Counted from the first letter of the stretch, positions 7,375 through 14,308 are shown. The stretch is DNA of 15,099 bases from Mailhella sp. (GCA_017522745.1 JAFWYI010000240.1:1-15099); one strand, 5' to 3'. A program made the numbers and translations. The notes: generated by a model not told the origin, from the letters alone.

Positions 7375-7403
7375 ACCATAGCGTATTTTTTTCGTTTTGA
7401 CAA
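7375..7403 (-). promoter_or_regulatory. Promoter for the metallophosphoesterase-RNase E/G unit
   Basis: On the minus strand TTGTCA (7403-7398) is followed after 17 bp by TATGGT (7380-7375). Transcription would start near 7368, leaving a leader of about 57 nt before ATG 7311. That leader holds a small hairpin, GGCAGA/TCTGCC (7351-7356 with 7362-7367). The -35 box overlaps the -35 box of the divergent promoter on the plus strand. Confidence 0.6.
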
Positions 7404-7425
7404 AGGGGAAGAGCTGGCAAATAAC
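7397..7425 (+). promoter_or_regulatory. Promoter for the folate cyclo-ligase-pgeF unit
   Basis: Perfect TTGACA (7397-7402) followed after 17 bp by AATAAC (7420-7425; four of six matches to TATAAT). The start would fall near 7432, about 12 nt before ATG 7444, so the leader is very short. The core TTGACAA is nearly its own reverse complement and is shared with the opposing promoter. Confidence 0.55.
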
Positions 7426-7443
7426 GAGAAAAAGAGTAAAAAT

Positions 7444-8061
7444 ATGGGGATGGAAACGCTTGCCACATCTGAAAAAAACGCCCTTCGCGCAGAACTGCGT
7501 GCCAGACGGCTTACTCTTGCCCTTTCGCCTGAAGGCGCACTTCATTCGCGCCGCATGCAGGAACGCCTGCTGGAAAGCGCGCTGTGGCAGAAATGCCGCA
7601 GCGTAGTCGCCTACATTTCTATAAAGGGCGAGGCGGGAACGGAACGCATTCTCGACGATGCGTGGCGTTCAGGCCGTGAAGTATTTCTGCCGCGCTGCCG
7701 GCGCAAAGGGGAAGATGGCTGGCCCGGCGGGATGGACCTCATCCTCTGCGGCGGGATGGACGAACTCGTCCCTTCTCCATTCGGCATCCCGGAACCGCCG
7801 CTCACTGCTTCGTCCTGTCTGCTGAGCGACGCAGAACTTGCCGAGCCGGACACGCTCATCATCGTGCCCGCGCTGGCCTTCGACCGGGCGGGCTTCCGCA
7901 TCGGCTACGGCGGCGGCTATTATGACCGAATGCTGGCCCGAGCCGCGTGCCCCTGCGTAGGGCTCGCCTTCCACGATCTTCTTTTCGATACCCTTCCCCG
8001 CGAACCGTGGGATAAAGCTGTGCAGGCCGTCTGCACCGAGGAGTTCCTGCTTTGCCTGTGA
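7444..8061 (+). CDS. 5-formyltetrahydrofolate cyclo-ligase
   Basis: 205 residues, normal for the family (E. coli YgfA / MTHFS). It converts 5-formyl-THF to 5,10-methenyl-THF with ATP, returning this storage folate to the one-carbon pool in the cytoplasm. Visible family features are the basic N-terminal helix with RAELRARR (15-22), VVAYISIKGEAGT (54-66), PSPFGIPEP (110-118), and the signature from VPALAFDRAG to GYGGGYYDR (141-162), which binds nucleotide and folate. ATG 7444 gives only a weak upstream ribosome site (GAGAAAAAGAG). ATG 7450 is an alternative that would remove two residues. The 3' end overlaps the next gene by 10 bp, so the two are translationally coupled. In many proteobacteria 6S RNA lies beside this gene; the 132-bp upstream gap here is too short for it. 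Confidence 0.93.
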   Translation: MGMETLATSEKNALRAELRARRLTLALSPEGALHSRRMQERLLESALWQKCRSVVAYISIKGEAGTERILDDAWRSGREVFLPRCRRKGEDGWPGGMDLILCGGMDELVPSPFGIPEPPLTASSCLLSDAELAEPDTLIIVPALAFDRAGFRIGYGGGYYDRMLARAACPCVGLAFHDLLFDTLPREPWDKAVQAVCTEEFLLCL

Positions 8062-8798
8062 CCATCATCCCCTTCCAGTTCCCCGGCGTACCGAACGTAG
8101 GCTGTGCGTTCACCGGGCGCGGTTTCGGCAACATCTCCCTCGACCTTGCCGCCCGAGATCAGGCCCCGACGGCATGGGCTGATACCGTGCGGGCGCGCGA
8201 GTCCATCCCTGCCGTGCTGGGCGTAGACGCCTTTGCCGAAGTGCATCAGGTGCATGGCGTGCGTACTATATTCGAGCCGGAAGCACAGTCCCCTACCGCT
8301 CCATCTGTCACAGATGCCGATGGGCTGGCCACCACGCGGCGAGGTCTCGCTCTCATGATAAAGACAGCAGACTGTCAGCCCATCCTCATCGCGCACGGAT
8401 CAGGGCGCTATGTCATGGGCCTCCATTCCGGCTGGAAAGGCAACCAGCAGGATTATCCGTATGTCGCGGTGCAGGAGTTCTGCCAGCGTTACAGCCTCGA
8501 CCCGGCAGAACTCTGGGCAGTACGCGGCCCCAGCCTTGGTCCGGCGGCTTCTGAGTTCACGAATTTCGCCTCAGAATGGGGGCAGGGCTTCAGCCGCTGG
8601 TTCGATACAGAGAAGCGGACCATGAATCTGTGGATGCTGGCCCGCGATCAGCTCGTGCGGGCTGGGCTTTTGCCCTCCCGTGTACTGGGGCTCGACATCT
8701 GCACCTTCGACAATGCAGAAAACTTCTTTTCTTACAGGCAGTTCCGTAAACATAGCGTACCTGATGGCAGGCAGGCCAGCTTCATCTGGATACGCTGA
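8052..8798 (+). CDS. pgeF: PgeF/YfiH-family protein (laccase-domain, peptidoglycan editing factor type)
   Basis: 248 residues, normal for the YfiH (Cu-oxidase_4, 'polyphenol oxidase') family. Members have been described as peptidoglycan editing factors that remove wrongly built muropeptide precursors, and as purine nucleoside phosphorylases. The metal-site residues are present: HQVHG (His68), KTADCQP (Cys108) and GLHSGWKGN (His125). Other family features are TDADGLATT (87-95), GPSLGP (159-164) and the C-terminal DICTF...FFSYR (215-229). TTG 8052 is chosen because GAGGAG (8038-8043) lies 8 nt upstream. The alternative GTG 8058, in a GTGA overlap with the previous stop, would sit 14 nt away. 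The HSGWKG form replaces the more common HAGWRG. The family is sure; the in-cell activity is taken from relatives. Confidence 0.9.
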   Translation: MPVTIIPFQFPGVPNVGCAFTGRGFGNISLDLAARDQAPTAWADTVRARESIPAVLGVDAFAEVHQVHGVRTIFEPEAQSPTAPSVTDADGLATTRRGLALMIKTADCQPILIAHGSGRYVMGLHSGWKGNQQDYPYVAVQEFCQRYSLDPAELWAVRGPSLGPAASEFTNFASEWGQGFSRWFDTEKRTMNLWMLARDQLVRAGLLPSRVLGLDICTFDNAENFFSYRQFRKHSVPDGRQASFIWIR

Positions 8799-8815
8799 TT
8801 TTTTGTTTGATTTTT

Positions 8816-8845
8816 TTGACAAAGCGGCGTATCCGTTTTTAGCTG
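8816..8845 (+). promoter_or_regulatory. Possible promoter of the FadL-type gene
   Basis: A perfect TTGACA (8816-8821) lies at the end of a T-rich tract (8799-8817) that could act as an upstream element. The -10 region at 17-18 bp (TTAGCT/TAGCTG, 8839-8845) is poor, so either an activator helps or the real -10 lies elsewhere. If used, the leader would be about 105 nt. No clear hairpin terminator follows the pgeF stop at 8798, only this T-rich stretch, so some read-through into the channel gene is possible. Confidence 0.35.
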
Positions 8846-8959
8846 TGCTGTTTTCCGCCTGTCGAGGAGAGGTCGATACGCGGAACGCTCTGGTTGTGCC
8901 CATTCAGGGAACAGTACGCAGCTCGGCTCTGCCGATAACTTTATTCCCCGAGGAATATC

Positions 8960-10279
8960 ATGAACGTATCTCGCTTTATGCGCGGCGTCTCTGCTGCCGT
9001 GCTCGCTCTCGGCCTTGTTGCCGGTTCCGCAGTCAATGCTTCTGCTGAAGGTTTCGCCATCAGCACTCTCAGCGCCCGTGGCGGCGCTTTCGGCGGCGGC
9101 CCTGCCTCCGGTATGGTGGGTCGTGCCGACGACGCTTCCGCCGTTGCCTACAACCCCGCTGGTCTCACCCAGATCCCCGGCACTCAGGTCATGGCCGGCC
9201 TCGCCGCCGTTGCCCTGAACCTCGACGTAGAAACCGAAAGCGGCCACTGGATGAGCAACTCTCATCAGGTCTGGCCTATCCCTCACGGCTATCTTTCCCA
9301 TCAGCTCAATGATAAGTTCTGGTTCGGCGTGGGCATGTTCACCCGCTGGGGTCTTGGCCATTCCTACCCCGACAACTGGGGTGCTCAGGCTACTCAGATG
9401 CCGACCAACCTGCTCAAGTCCATCACTCTGCTGACCTCCACCATCAACCCCACCATCGCCTACAAGCTGAACGACGTGTGGTCCGTGGCCGCCGGTGTAA
9501 ACTACACCTGGGGCTATCTCAGCCTGAACCAGCAGTTCAATGCTCCGACAATGGGCGCACAGGCCGATATCCGCATCCATTCTGAAAACGGCCACGCCTT
9601 CGGCTATAACCTCGCCCTGCATGCCAAGTTCAATGACCAGTGGAGCGCCGGCCTTACTTACCGCTCTCATGAACGCCTGAAGTTCAACGGCAGCTCCCGT
9701 GTCCGCGGTAATGCTCTTGGCGAAATGCTCGTACTCGGTGGCGGCAAGCTGGGCAACACCCGCGGCAAGGCAACGCTCGTCCTGCCCGACGTCATCACTC
9801 TCGGCGCTGCTTACAAGCCTACCGATCGTCTGAGCTTCGAAGCCGACGTTGCCTACACCGTGTGGAGCCGCTGGCGTTCTCTCAACGTGGATTTCTTCGG
9901 CACTAACCCTGTCACGAACCAGCCTTACACCGGCATCCATCAGCAGAAGAACTGGCGTGACACCTGGGCCTTCTCCCTCAGTGCCGAATACTGGATGTAT
10001 GACTGGCTGGCCCTTCGTGCCGGTATCATGTACGAAACCTCTCCCCTCAACGGCGAAGCATATCACGACTACTTCATTCCTACCAATGGTCGTATTCAGG
10101 CTTCCGTCGGTCTCGGCATGAAGTACGAAGACTGGACCCTCGACTTCGCCTACATCCACATGCACGAACGCGAAACCCCGCTTATTGACCATCATGATGG
10201 CGCTTTCGAAACCCTCAAGGGCAAGTTCGGTAACGGCTACGACCACACCTTCTGCCTCACCCTCGGCTACAAGTTCTAA
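8960..10279 (+). CDS. FadL/OmpP1/TodX-family outer-membrane transport protein
   Basis: 439 residues. An N-terminal Sec signal peptide (basic MNVSRFMR, hydrophobic core, Ala-Ser-Ala at about 27-29) is followed by the mature start Glu-Gly-Phe, which is typical of FadL proteins. The conserved hatch segment runs from about 30 to 75: RGGAFGG, GRADDAS and YNPAGLTQIPG with the NPA motif at 65-67. The rest shows alternating beta-strand patterns and ends in GYKF, a terminal aromatic expected for BamA-recognised barrels. Such channels pass hydrophobic compounds (long-chain fatty acids or aromatics) across the outer membrane; the substrate here is unknown. ATG 8960 has CGAGGA (8949-8954) 5 nt upstream. 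Many GCT/GGT/CGT/AAC codons suggest high expression. It appears to be a single-gene unit closed by a strong terminator. Confidence 0.93.
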   Translation: MNVSRFMRGVSAAVLALGLVAGSAVNASAEGFAISTLSARGGAFGGGPASGMVGRADDASAVAYNPAGLTQIPGTQVMAGLAAVALNLDVETESGHWMSNSHQVWPIPHGYLSHQLNDKFWFGVGMFTRWGLGHSYPDNWGAQATQMPTNLLKSITLLTSTINPTIAYKLNDVWSVAAGVNYTWGYLSLNQQFNAPTMGAQADIRIHSENGHAFGYNLALHAKFNDQWSAGLTYRSHERLKFNGSSRVRGNALGEMLVLGGGKLGNTRGKATLVLPDVITLGAAYKPTDRLSFEADVAYTVWSRWRSLNVDFFGTNPVTNQPYTGIHQQKNWRDTWAFSLSAEYWMYDWLALRAGIMYETSPLNGEAYHDYFIPTNGRIQASVGLGMKYEDWTLDFAYIHMHERETPLIDHHDGAFETLKGKFGNGYDHTFCLTLGYKF

Positions 10280-10303
10280 TCATCGCCACAGGGCATAATT
10301 TTC

Positions 10304-10332
10304 GGGCCTCTGCTTCGGCAGGGGCCTTTTTC
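10304..10332 (+). terminator. Strong UUCG-loop terminator after the FadL-type gene
   Basis: Nine-base-pair stem, GGCCTCTGC (10305-10313) with GCAGGGGCC (10318-10326), including one G-T pair. It is closed by the stable TTCG tetraloop and followed by TTTTT (10327-10331). It lies 25 nt after the channel stop codon. Confidence 0.93.
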
Positions 10333-10348
10333 TTGCGTTTTCACTGCC

Positions 10349-10377
10349 TTGGTCTTTTTCTCTGTTTGGGCTACCAT
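10349..10377 (+). promoter_or_regulatory. Possible promoter for the reductase-lysO unit
   Basis: TTGGTC (10349-10354), 17 bp, TACCAT (10372-10377). The start would be near 10384, 18 nt before ATG 10402. Matches are three of six and four of six, so this is tentative. A promoter is expected here because a strong terminator lies directly upstream. Confidence 0.4.
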
Positions 10378-10401
10378 GCCGTTCCACTTTCCGGAGGTTC
10401 T

Positions 10402-11133
10402 ATGAACGATAACACTTACGGACTCGACAAGCCCTACGTCATCTGCCACATGGGCATGTCGCTGGACGGTAAAGTCACTGGCGGATTCCTCGATTTGCCT
10501 CATTGCGCCGAGGCGCTGGAAGCCTACTACACTGTCAACCGAGAACTCTCGGCCATGGCCTACGCCTGCGGACGCGTGACCATGGAAGGCAGTTTCACCA
10601 AGGGCTTTCGACCGGATCTCACGCCTTTCCTCGAAGAAGTCGTACCGCCCATGGATTATGTGGCCGATGAAAACGCCACCTTCTTCGCCGTAGCCTTCGA
10701 CCGCCGCGGCCGTCTCGGCTGGACGGCTCCCGCCATCGAAGATGAAGACCCCGGCTATGGCGGCGCGCACATCATCGAAGTACTGTGCGCGGGCGTTCCG
10801 CAGGCCTATCTCGCCTACCTTCAGAGCGTAGGTGTTTCCTATATCTTCGCCAGCCGTGAAGACGATGCTTCCGAGCTGGACATCGCGCTGGCACTGCATA
10901 AGCTGAAGGCTATCTTCGGCATCGACAAACTGCTCCTCGAAGGCGGCAGCATCCTCAACGGCGCCTTCCTGCGCGACGATCTTGTGGACGAGCTGAGCCT
11001 CGTCCTGTTTCCCGCCACAGGAGCGGAAGAGGACAAGCCGCTGTTCTGGCAGTCCTCCACGAATCGTTTCACACTGGCGGAATCCCGCTCCATCGGATCC
11101 GTCCCTCATCTGCGCTATACGCGAGTCCGCTGA
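10402..11133 (+). CDS. RibD C-terminal-domain / dihydrofolate-reductase-like protein
   Basis: 243 residues. ATG 10402 is chosen because GGAGG (10393-10397) lies 4 nt upstream; the longer frame to 10333 runs back into the terminator tail. It has the RibD_C fold signs: a first strand with YVICHMGMSLDGKV (12-25, SLDGK typical of NADPH-dependent reductases), RVTMEG (about 58-63), and the C-terminal LLLEGGSILNGAFL plus VDELSLVLFP. RibD_C enzymes reduce the ribosyl side chain of a pyrimidine intermediate in riboflavin synthesis, but stand-alone copies often have other or unknown substrates. No deaminase domain is attached. It ends 7 bp before the lysO-type gene, so the two are co-transcribed. Domain family sure, reaction unknown. 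Confidence 0.85.
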   Translation: MNDNTYGLDKPYVICHMGMSLDGKVTGGFLDLPHCAEALEAYYTVNRELSAMAYACGRVTMEGSFTKGFRPDLTPFLEEVVPPMDYVADENATFFAVAFDRRGRLGWTAPAIEDEDPGYGGAHIIEVLCAGVPQAYLAYLQSVGVSYIFASREDDASELDIALALHKLKAIFGIDKLLLEGGSILNGAFLRDDLVDELSLVLFPATGAEEDKPLFWQSSTNRFTLAESRSIGSVPHLRYTRVR

Positions 11134-11140
11134 GGCCACC

Positions 11141-12076
11141 ATGCTTCTTGAGATAGGTCTTATCGCCGGCGGCGTTCCTGCCGGATGGCTCCTGAGAAAT
11201 AATGCCCCGGCAGTGAAGTGGGTGAACGAATTCCTCACATGGACGGTTCGCGCCATGCTCTTCCTGCTCGGCCTTGCGCTGGGGTTGGACGACGAACTCA
11301 TCGGTCAGCTCGAAAGCCTTGGTCTGTATGCGGTCATCATCAGCTCGTTTTCCGTGATGGGCTGCTTCATGGCCGCACGTCTGCTGGGCAAATACGTGTT
11401 CACGGAATACGCACCGGAAAGTAATACCCGAGGCGGCGAACATACCTCCGGCCTTGCCAGGAGCCGAGGCTCCTTCATCGCGCTGGGCTTCTTCGTGCTG
11501 GGGGCCCTTATGGGTTGGATGCGCGTCATCGAGCCTACTCCAATGGCAGGAGAAGCCGCGGTGTGGGTGCTGTATCTCCTGCTTTTCTCTGCGGGCATGA
11601 CTGTCGGCTTCGACCTCAAGGCGCTGGGCGTCATCCACGAGCTGAAGGGGCGCATCCTGCTCATCCCGCTGGGCGTTGTGGTCGGGACTTTTGCGGGTTC
11701 CGCTCTGGCGTGGTGTGTTCTGTCCACCTTTGCGGACATCACGCTGATAGAATCGCTGGCCGTGGGTGGCGGCTTCGGCTACTACAGCCTCGCCACGGTG
11801 ATACTCACGCGGCTGGGCGACCCGGCGCTGGGTTCCATGGCCCTGCTTTCCAACATGATCCATGAGGCGCTGGCCCTGCTCCTGCCGCCCTTCCTCGTGC
11901 GCTTTTCCGGCAAACTCGGTCCAGTGCTGGCGGGCGGTGCGGCGGCTATGGATACCTGCCTGCCTGTGGTCGCTCATGTGAGCGGCGAACGCTGTGCCAT
12001 CCTCGCCGTCTTTTCCGGGATGTGCCTGACGCTGTTCGTCCCCATACTCCTGCCGCTGCTCATGGCTATCCGCTGA
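11141..12076 (+). CDS. lysO: LysO-type lysine exporter (YbjE/DUF340 family)
   Basis: 311-residue inner-membrane protein with about 8 hydrophobic helices and few long loops; the largest loop is at about 88-108. Family features are the N-terminal helix pair ending in LFLLGLALG (41-49), the central AGMTVGFDL (151-159), GGGFGYYSL (209-217) and GGAAAMDTCLP (265-275). These correspond to the glycine-rich stretches of E. coli LysO, which exports L-lysine and toxic analogues. ATG 11141 follows TGAGG, which overlaps the stop of the reductase gene; the 7-bp gap points to one operon. E. coli lysO is placed under ArgP; no such operator was recognised here. The family is well supported; lysine as substrate follows from relatives. 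Confidence 0.85.
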   Translation: MLLEIGLIAGGVPAGWLLRNNAPAVKWVNEFLTWTVRAMLFLLGLALGLDDELIGQLESLGLYAVIISSFSVMGCFMAARLLGKYVFTEYAPESNTRGGEHTSGLARSRGSFIALGFFVLGALMGWMRVIEPTPMAGEAAVWVLYLLLFSAGMTVGFDLKALGVIHELKGRILLIPLGVVVGTFAGSALAWCVLSTFADITLIESLAVGGGFGYYSLATVILTRLGDPALGSMALLSNMIHEALALLLPPFLVRFSGKLGPVLAGGAAAMDTCLPVVAHVSGERCAILAVFSGMCLTLFVPILLPLLMAIR

Positions 12077-12098
12077 TAGCTAGTACAGGAAAGCATAC

Positions 12099-12140
12099 AA
12101 CGAAAGCCGCGACTCCGTTGAGAGCCGCGGCTTTCGTTAT
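12099..12140. terminator. Bidirectional terminator-like hairpin between lysO and the TSUP gene
   Basis: Perfect 13-bp inverted repeat, AACGAAAGCCGCG (12099-12111) with CGCGGCTTTCGTT (12126-12138), around a 14-nt loop. The AACGAAA lead and TTTCGTTATT tail provide the A- and T-tracts for either strand. It sits between two convergent genes (stops at 12076 and 12160). Confidence 0.75.
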
Positions 12141-12159
12141 TGATCCCGATGGGAAACGA

Positions 12160-12957
12160 CTAGATGACGTCCAGAAGCATCTTGGTCGCCACGCAGTACA
12201 GGAAGCAGGCGAATATCTTCTTGAGCTTGGGGATGGGCAGTTTATGGGCCAGCGCCGCACCACGAGGAGCCGTGATGGTGCTTATCGCCACGATGCCCAC
12301 GAGGGCAGGCAGGTAGATGAAGCCCAGCGTGTACTCCGGCAGGTCGGGCGTACCCCAGCCGTTCACGATGAAGCCGAGGCAGCCGGCCAGCGCGATGGGG
12401 AAACCGATAGCCGCAGACGTGCCCACAGCGCGGCGCATATCCACGTTATGCCAGACAAGGAAGGGCACGGAAAGCGTGCCGCCGCCGATGCCCACAAGGC
12501 TGGACACGGCGCCGATGACCATGCCGGCACCCGTCATCCCCTTGAAGCCGGGGAGCTGGCGCGTGGGGTTGGGCTTCTTGTTGAGCAGCATGTTGGTGGC
12601 CACGTAGTACAGGAAGCAGACGAAGAACATCTGGAGATAGCGGGCAGGAATGGCCGCCGCCACGAAGGTGCCCGTGTACGTGCCGACAAGGATACCGACC
12701 GCGATGTATTTCACCACGTTCCAATCCACACCGCCGCGCTTGTGATGGGCGCGGGCGCTGGAAATGGCCGTGAACATGATACTGCCCAGAGACGTACCGA
12801 TGGCCATGTGTATGGCCACGGACTGGGGGATGTTCAGCCAGTCGAAGGCAAAAACGAGCATGGGCACGACAACGGCCCCGCCGCCGATGCCCAGAAGCCC
12901 GGCCAGCAGGCCGGCCACAGCGCCAAGTACGCAATAAAGAATCATCGCAGTGAGCAT
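12160..12957 (-). CDS. TauE/SafE (TSUP) family anion permease
   Basis: 265-residue inner-membrane protein with about 8 helices in two homologous halves. Each half carries the family's GIGGG turn (about 23-27 and 156-160) and a closing helix of nearly identical sequence (FVCFLYYVATNML and FACFLYCVATKML). TSUP proteins move sulfite, sulfoacetate, taurine-derived or other small anions; which one cannot be read here. ATG 12957 is preferred, because GAGGA (12968-12964, minus strand) lies 6 nt upstream; a TTG two codons earlier would touch the ribosome site. The gene is transcribed away from the AraC regulator across a 405-bp gap, so control by that regulator is possible. In a sulfur-metabolising host a sulfite or sulfonate substrate would make sense, but this is inference. 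Confidence 0.92.
   Translation of the reverse strand: MLTAMILYCVLGAVAGLLAGLLGIGGGAVVVPMLVFAFDWLNIPQSVAIHMAIGTSLGSIMFTAISSARAHHKRGGVDWNVVKYIAVGILVGTYTGTFVAAAIPARYLQMFFVCFLYYVATNMLLNKKPNPTRQLPGFKGMTGAGMVIGAVSSLVGIGGGTLSVPFLVWHNVDMRRAVGTSAAIGFPIALAGCLGFIVNGWGTPDLPEYTLGFIYLPALVGIVAISTITAPRGAALAHKLPIPKLKKIFACFLYCVATKMLLDVI
12176..12213 (-). repeat. Intragenic direct repeat, copy A (end of TSUP second half)
   Basis: 38-bp segment that matches 12587-12624 at 34 of 38 positions in the same orientation. It encodes the closing helix of the second half of the permease. The two halves of TSUP proteins are old duplicates, so such close DNA identity is more than expected. Confidence 0.85.
12587..12624 (-). 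repeat. Intragenic direct repeat, copy B (end of TSUP first half)
   Basis: Partner of 12176-12213, with four mismatches in 38 bp, two of them C/G, one C/T and one A/G. It encodes the closing helix of the first half of the permease. Confidence 0.85.
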
Positions 12958-12985
12958 ACACAATCCTCGGGATAAGGTTTAGGTC

Positions 12986-13013
12986 ATAATACCCCCTTGA
13001 CCCGAGGCGTCAA
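12986..13013 (-). promoter_or_regulatory. Promoter of the TSUP gene with an overlapping dyad
   Basis: On the minus strand TTGACG (13013-13008), 16 bp, TATTAT (12991-12986). Both boxes are close to consensus. Transcription would start near 12979, about 22 nt before ATG 12957. The dyad TTGAC-N7-GTCAA (12997-13013) covers the -35 box and much of the spacer, a natural place for a repressor or activator; its binding protein is unknown. Confidence 0.65.
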
Positions 13014-13245
13014 TCCTGTGCGTAAAGGCACATTCTCAAGAGATGGAGGTTCACAGAGGTCGGTCAGGGCTCTTCCAGCAGGAAAAAGGGCTGGCTGGCA
13101 ACGATAATTTTAACTTTTTCTCCAAAAAAATGTTGCCGTTTCGCGTACTGGTTCGCCCCACACCGGAACGAAACAGGCAAAAAACGGCTACCGTGGCGGG
13201 GAAGCCGGGAATCCCGCCTGAACGCCGGAAGCGCAGATGACAGAT
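13014..13245. other. Non-coding part of the divergent intergenic region
   Basis: No convincing gene. It holds an AT-rich core (about 13103-13131) bounded by GGCAAC/GTTGCC (13097-13102 with 13132-13137). It also holds a stem GCCGTTTCG (13135-13143) with CGAAAC-A-GGC (13169-13178, one bulge), and a GC-rich stem GGCGGG/CCCGCC (13195-13200 with 13213-13218). These could be operator DNA or part of an RNA; no T-tract directly follows any of them. A 65-codon frame at 13043-13240 has no good ribosome site and no recognisable protein character. Confidence 0.5.
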
Positions 13246-13275
13246 TTGACAGTGTTGCTCCTATAGGGGTATGTT
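13246..13275 (+). promoter_or_regulatory. Promoter of the AraC-family regulator
   Basis: Perfect TTGACA (13246-13251), 18 bp, TATGTT (13270-13275; four of six, including T1, A2, T3, T6). Transcription would start near 13282, leaving about 80 nt before ATG 13363. Confidence 0.6.
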
Positions 13276-13362
13276 CCTTATGATTCCATAAAAGGCTGAG
13301 GCGAGGAAAGCTGATCTTTCTGCCCTATCCCGCTCCAGCATACGAGTCTCTGGAGGCCGCAC

Positions 13363-14304
13363 ATGAGCGCCCCTGCCGAACCGCTGCATCACTACTTTGA
13401 GCTTCTCCGCAGAACTCTCCTTCAACGTGTTCCTCAGGTCGGATCTTCCGCGCTGTCTGCGACCGGACTCCGCTGCCTGCGAAGAAATACGCCTGCCGCG
13501 CCCGAAGCCGGTCTGCTCTCTCCCTGTGTTTACCTTGTGGTGCAAGGGGCGGCACGCATGACCATGAGCGGTGAGGAGATCTTCCTCCAGCCCGGGCAGT
13601 TCCTTGCCAACTGCGTGGACATGCATACGGTCTTTTCGCTCGACGCCTCTGAGGACACGCCGTTCCTCGCACTGGCGCTGGATATGGATAGCAGTGCGTT
13701 CGCAGAGATGTTCCGTGAGCTGGACGAAGCGAAGGACGCCAGCTCCAGCGACGAAAAAAATCCTGGCGAAACAGGCGGCTCCGGTATTTCCAGCACCAGC
13801 AGAGCGATATACGTCTCTCGGGCAACGCCGGAACTGCTCAACGCGTTTCTGCGCCTCGTAACGCTGGAAGGCGATGAACGCCGCATCCGTTTCATCTCGC
13901 ATCTTATCATCAGGGAGATCTGTTTCTATCTGGCAGAAGACGAAAACGGAGCCTGCCTGCGGGCTTTTTACGCATCGTCCACTCAGGGCAGTCAAATCGC
14001 CAGAGCCATAGGCTATATGCGGGAACACTGCCATGAACGCCTGCGCATCGAAACGCTGGCCAGACTGGCAGACATGGCGGAATCGACGTTCAACAGGAAT
14101 TTCCGCAGGATCACCACGCTCAGCCCTCTGCAGTATCATAAGAACCTCAAACTGCATGAAGCCAGACGTCTCATGATAGCTGAAAACATGAGTGCGGCCG
14201 CTGCCTGCTACGCCGTGGGCTATGAAAGCCAGCAGCAGTTCACCCGGGAATATAAACGGCTGTTCGGCAGTCCTCCCATGAAGGATGCCCGGCGTTCGCA
14301 GTAA
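13363..14304 (+). CDS. AraC-family transcriptional regulator
   Basis: 313-residue cytoplasmic DNA-binding regulator. The N-terminal effector half resembles the AraC_N type (PF06719-like): PCVYLVVQGAARMTMSGEE (54-72) followed by LQPGQFLANCVD (75-86). A Ser/Asp/Gly-rich insert (about 122-146) lies between it and the linker helices. The C-terminal AraC DNA-binding domain has two helix-turn-helix units: IETLARLADMAESTFNRNFRR (about 229-249) and about 277-302, with the typical ...GYESQQQFTREYKRLFG (286-302) ending. ATG 13363 follows GGAGG (13350-13354) by 8 nt. It is divergent from the TSUP permease and precedes the MBL hydrolase by 63 bp, so either could be a target; self-control is also common. 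The ligand is unknown. Confidence 0.93.
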   Translation: MSAPAEPLHHYFELLRRTLLQRVPQVGSSALSATGLRCLRRNTPAAPEAGLLSPCVYLVVQGAARMTMSGEEIFLQPGQFLANCVDMHTVFSLDASEDTPFLALALDMDSSAFAEMFRELDEAKDASSSDEKNPGETGGSGISSTSRAIYVSRATPELLNAFLRLVTLEGDERRIRFISHLIIREICFYLAEDENGACLRAFYASSTQGSQIARAIGYMREHCHERLRIETLARLADMAESTFNRNFRRITTLSPLQYHKNLKLHEARRLMIAENMSAAAACYAVGYESQQQFTREYKRLFGSPPMKDARRSQ

Positions 14305-14308
14305 GGCA

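Noticed and set aside
7312..7443. 6S RNA gene beside the formyltetrahydrofolate cyclo-ligase
   Set aside because: 6S RNA often lies next to this gene, but the gap is only 132 bp, holds two promoters and lacks the long central-bubble hairpin.
8732..10246. A 504-codon open frame opposite the FadL-type gene
   Set aside because: A GC-bias shadow with no protein motifs. It overlaps a complete outer-membrane channel gene with signal peptide, ribosome site and terminator.
12022..12975. A 317-codon plus-strand frame opposite the TSUP gene
   Set aside because: The translation is rich in His, Arg, Glu and Asp with no fold signature. The opposite strand encodes a clear eight-helix permease.
13043..13240. 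A 65-codon ORF in the divergent intergenic region
   Set aside because: Poor ribosome site, no protein character, and it covers stems and AT-rich DNA that look regulatory. Low-level translation cannot be excluded.
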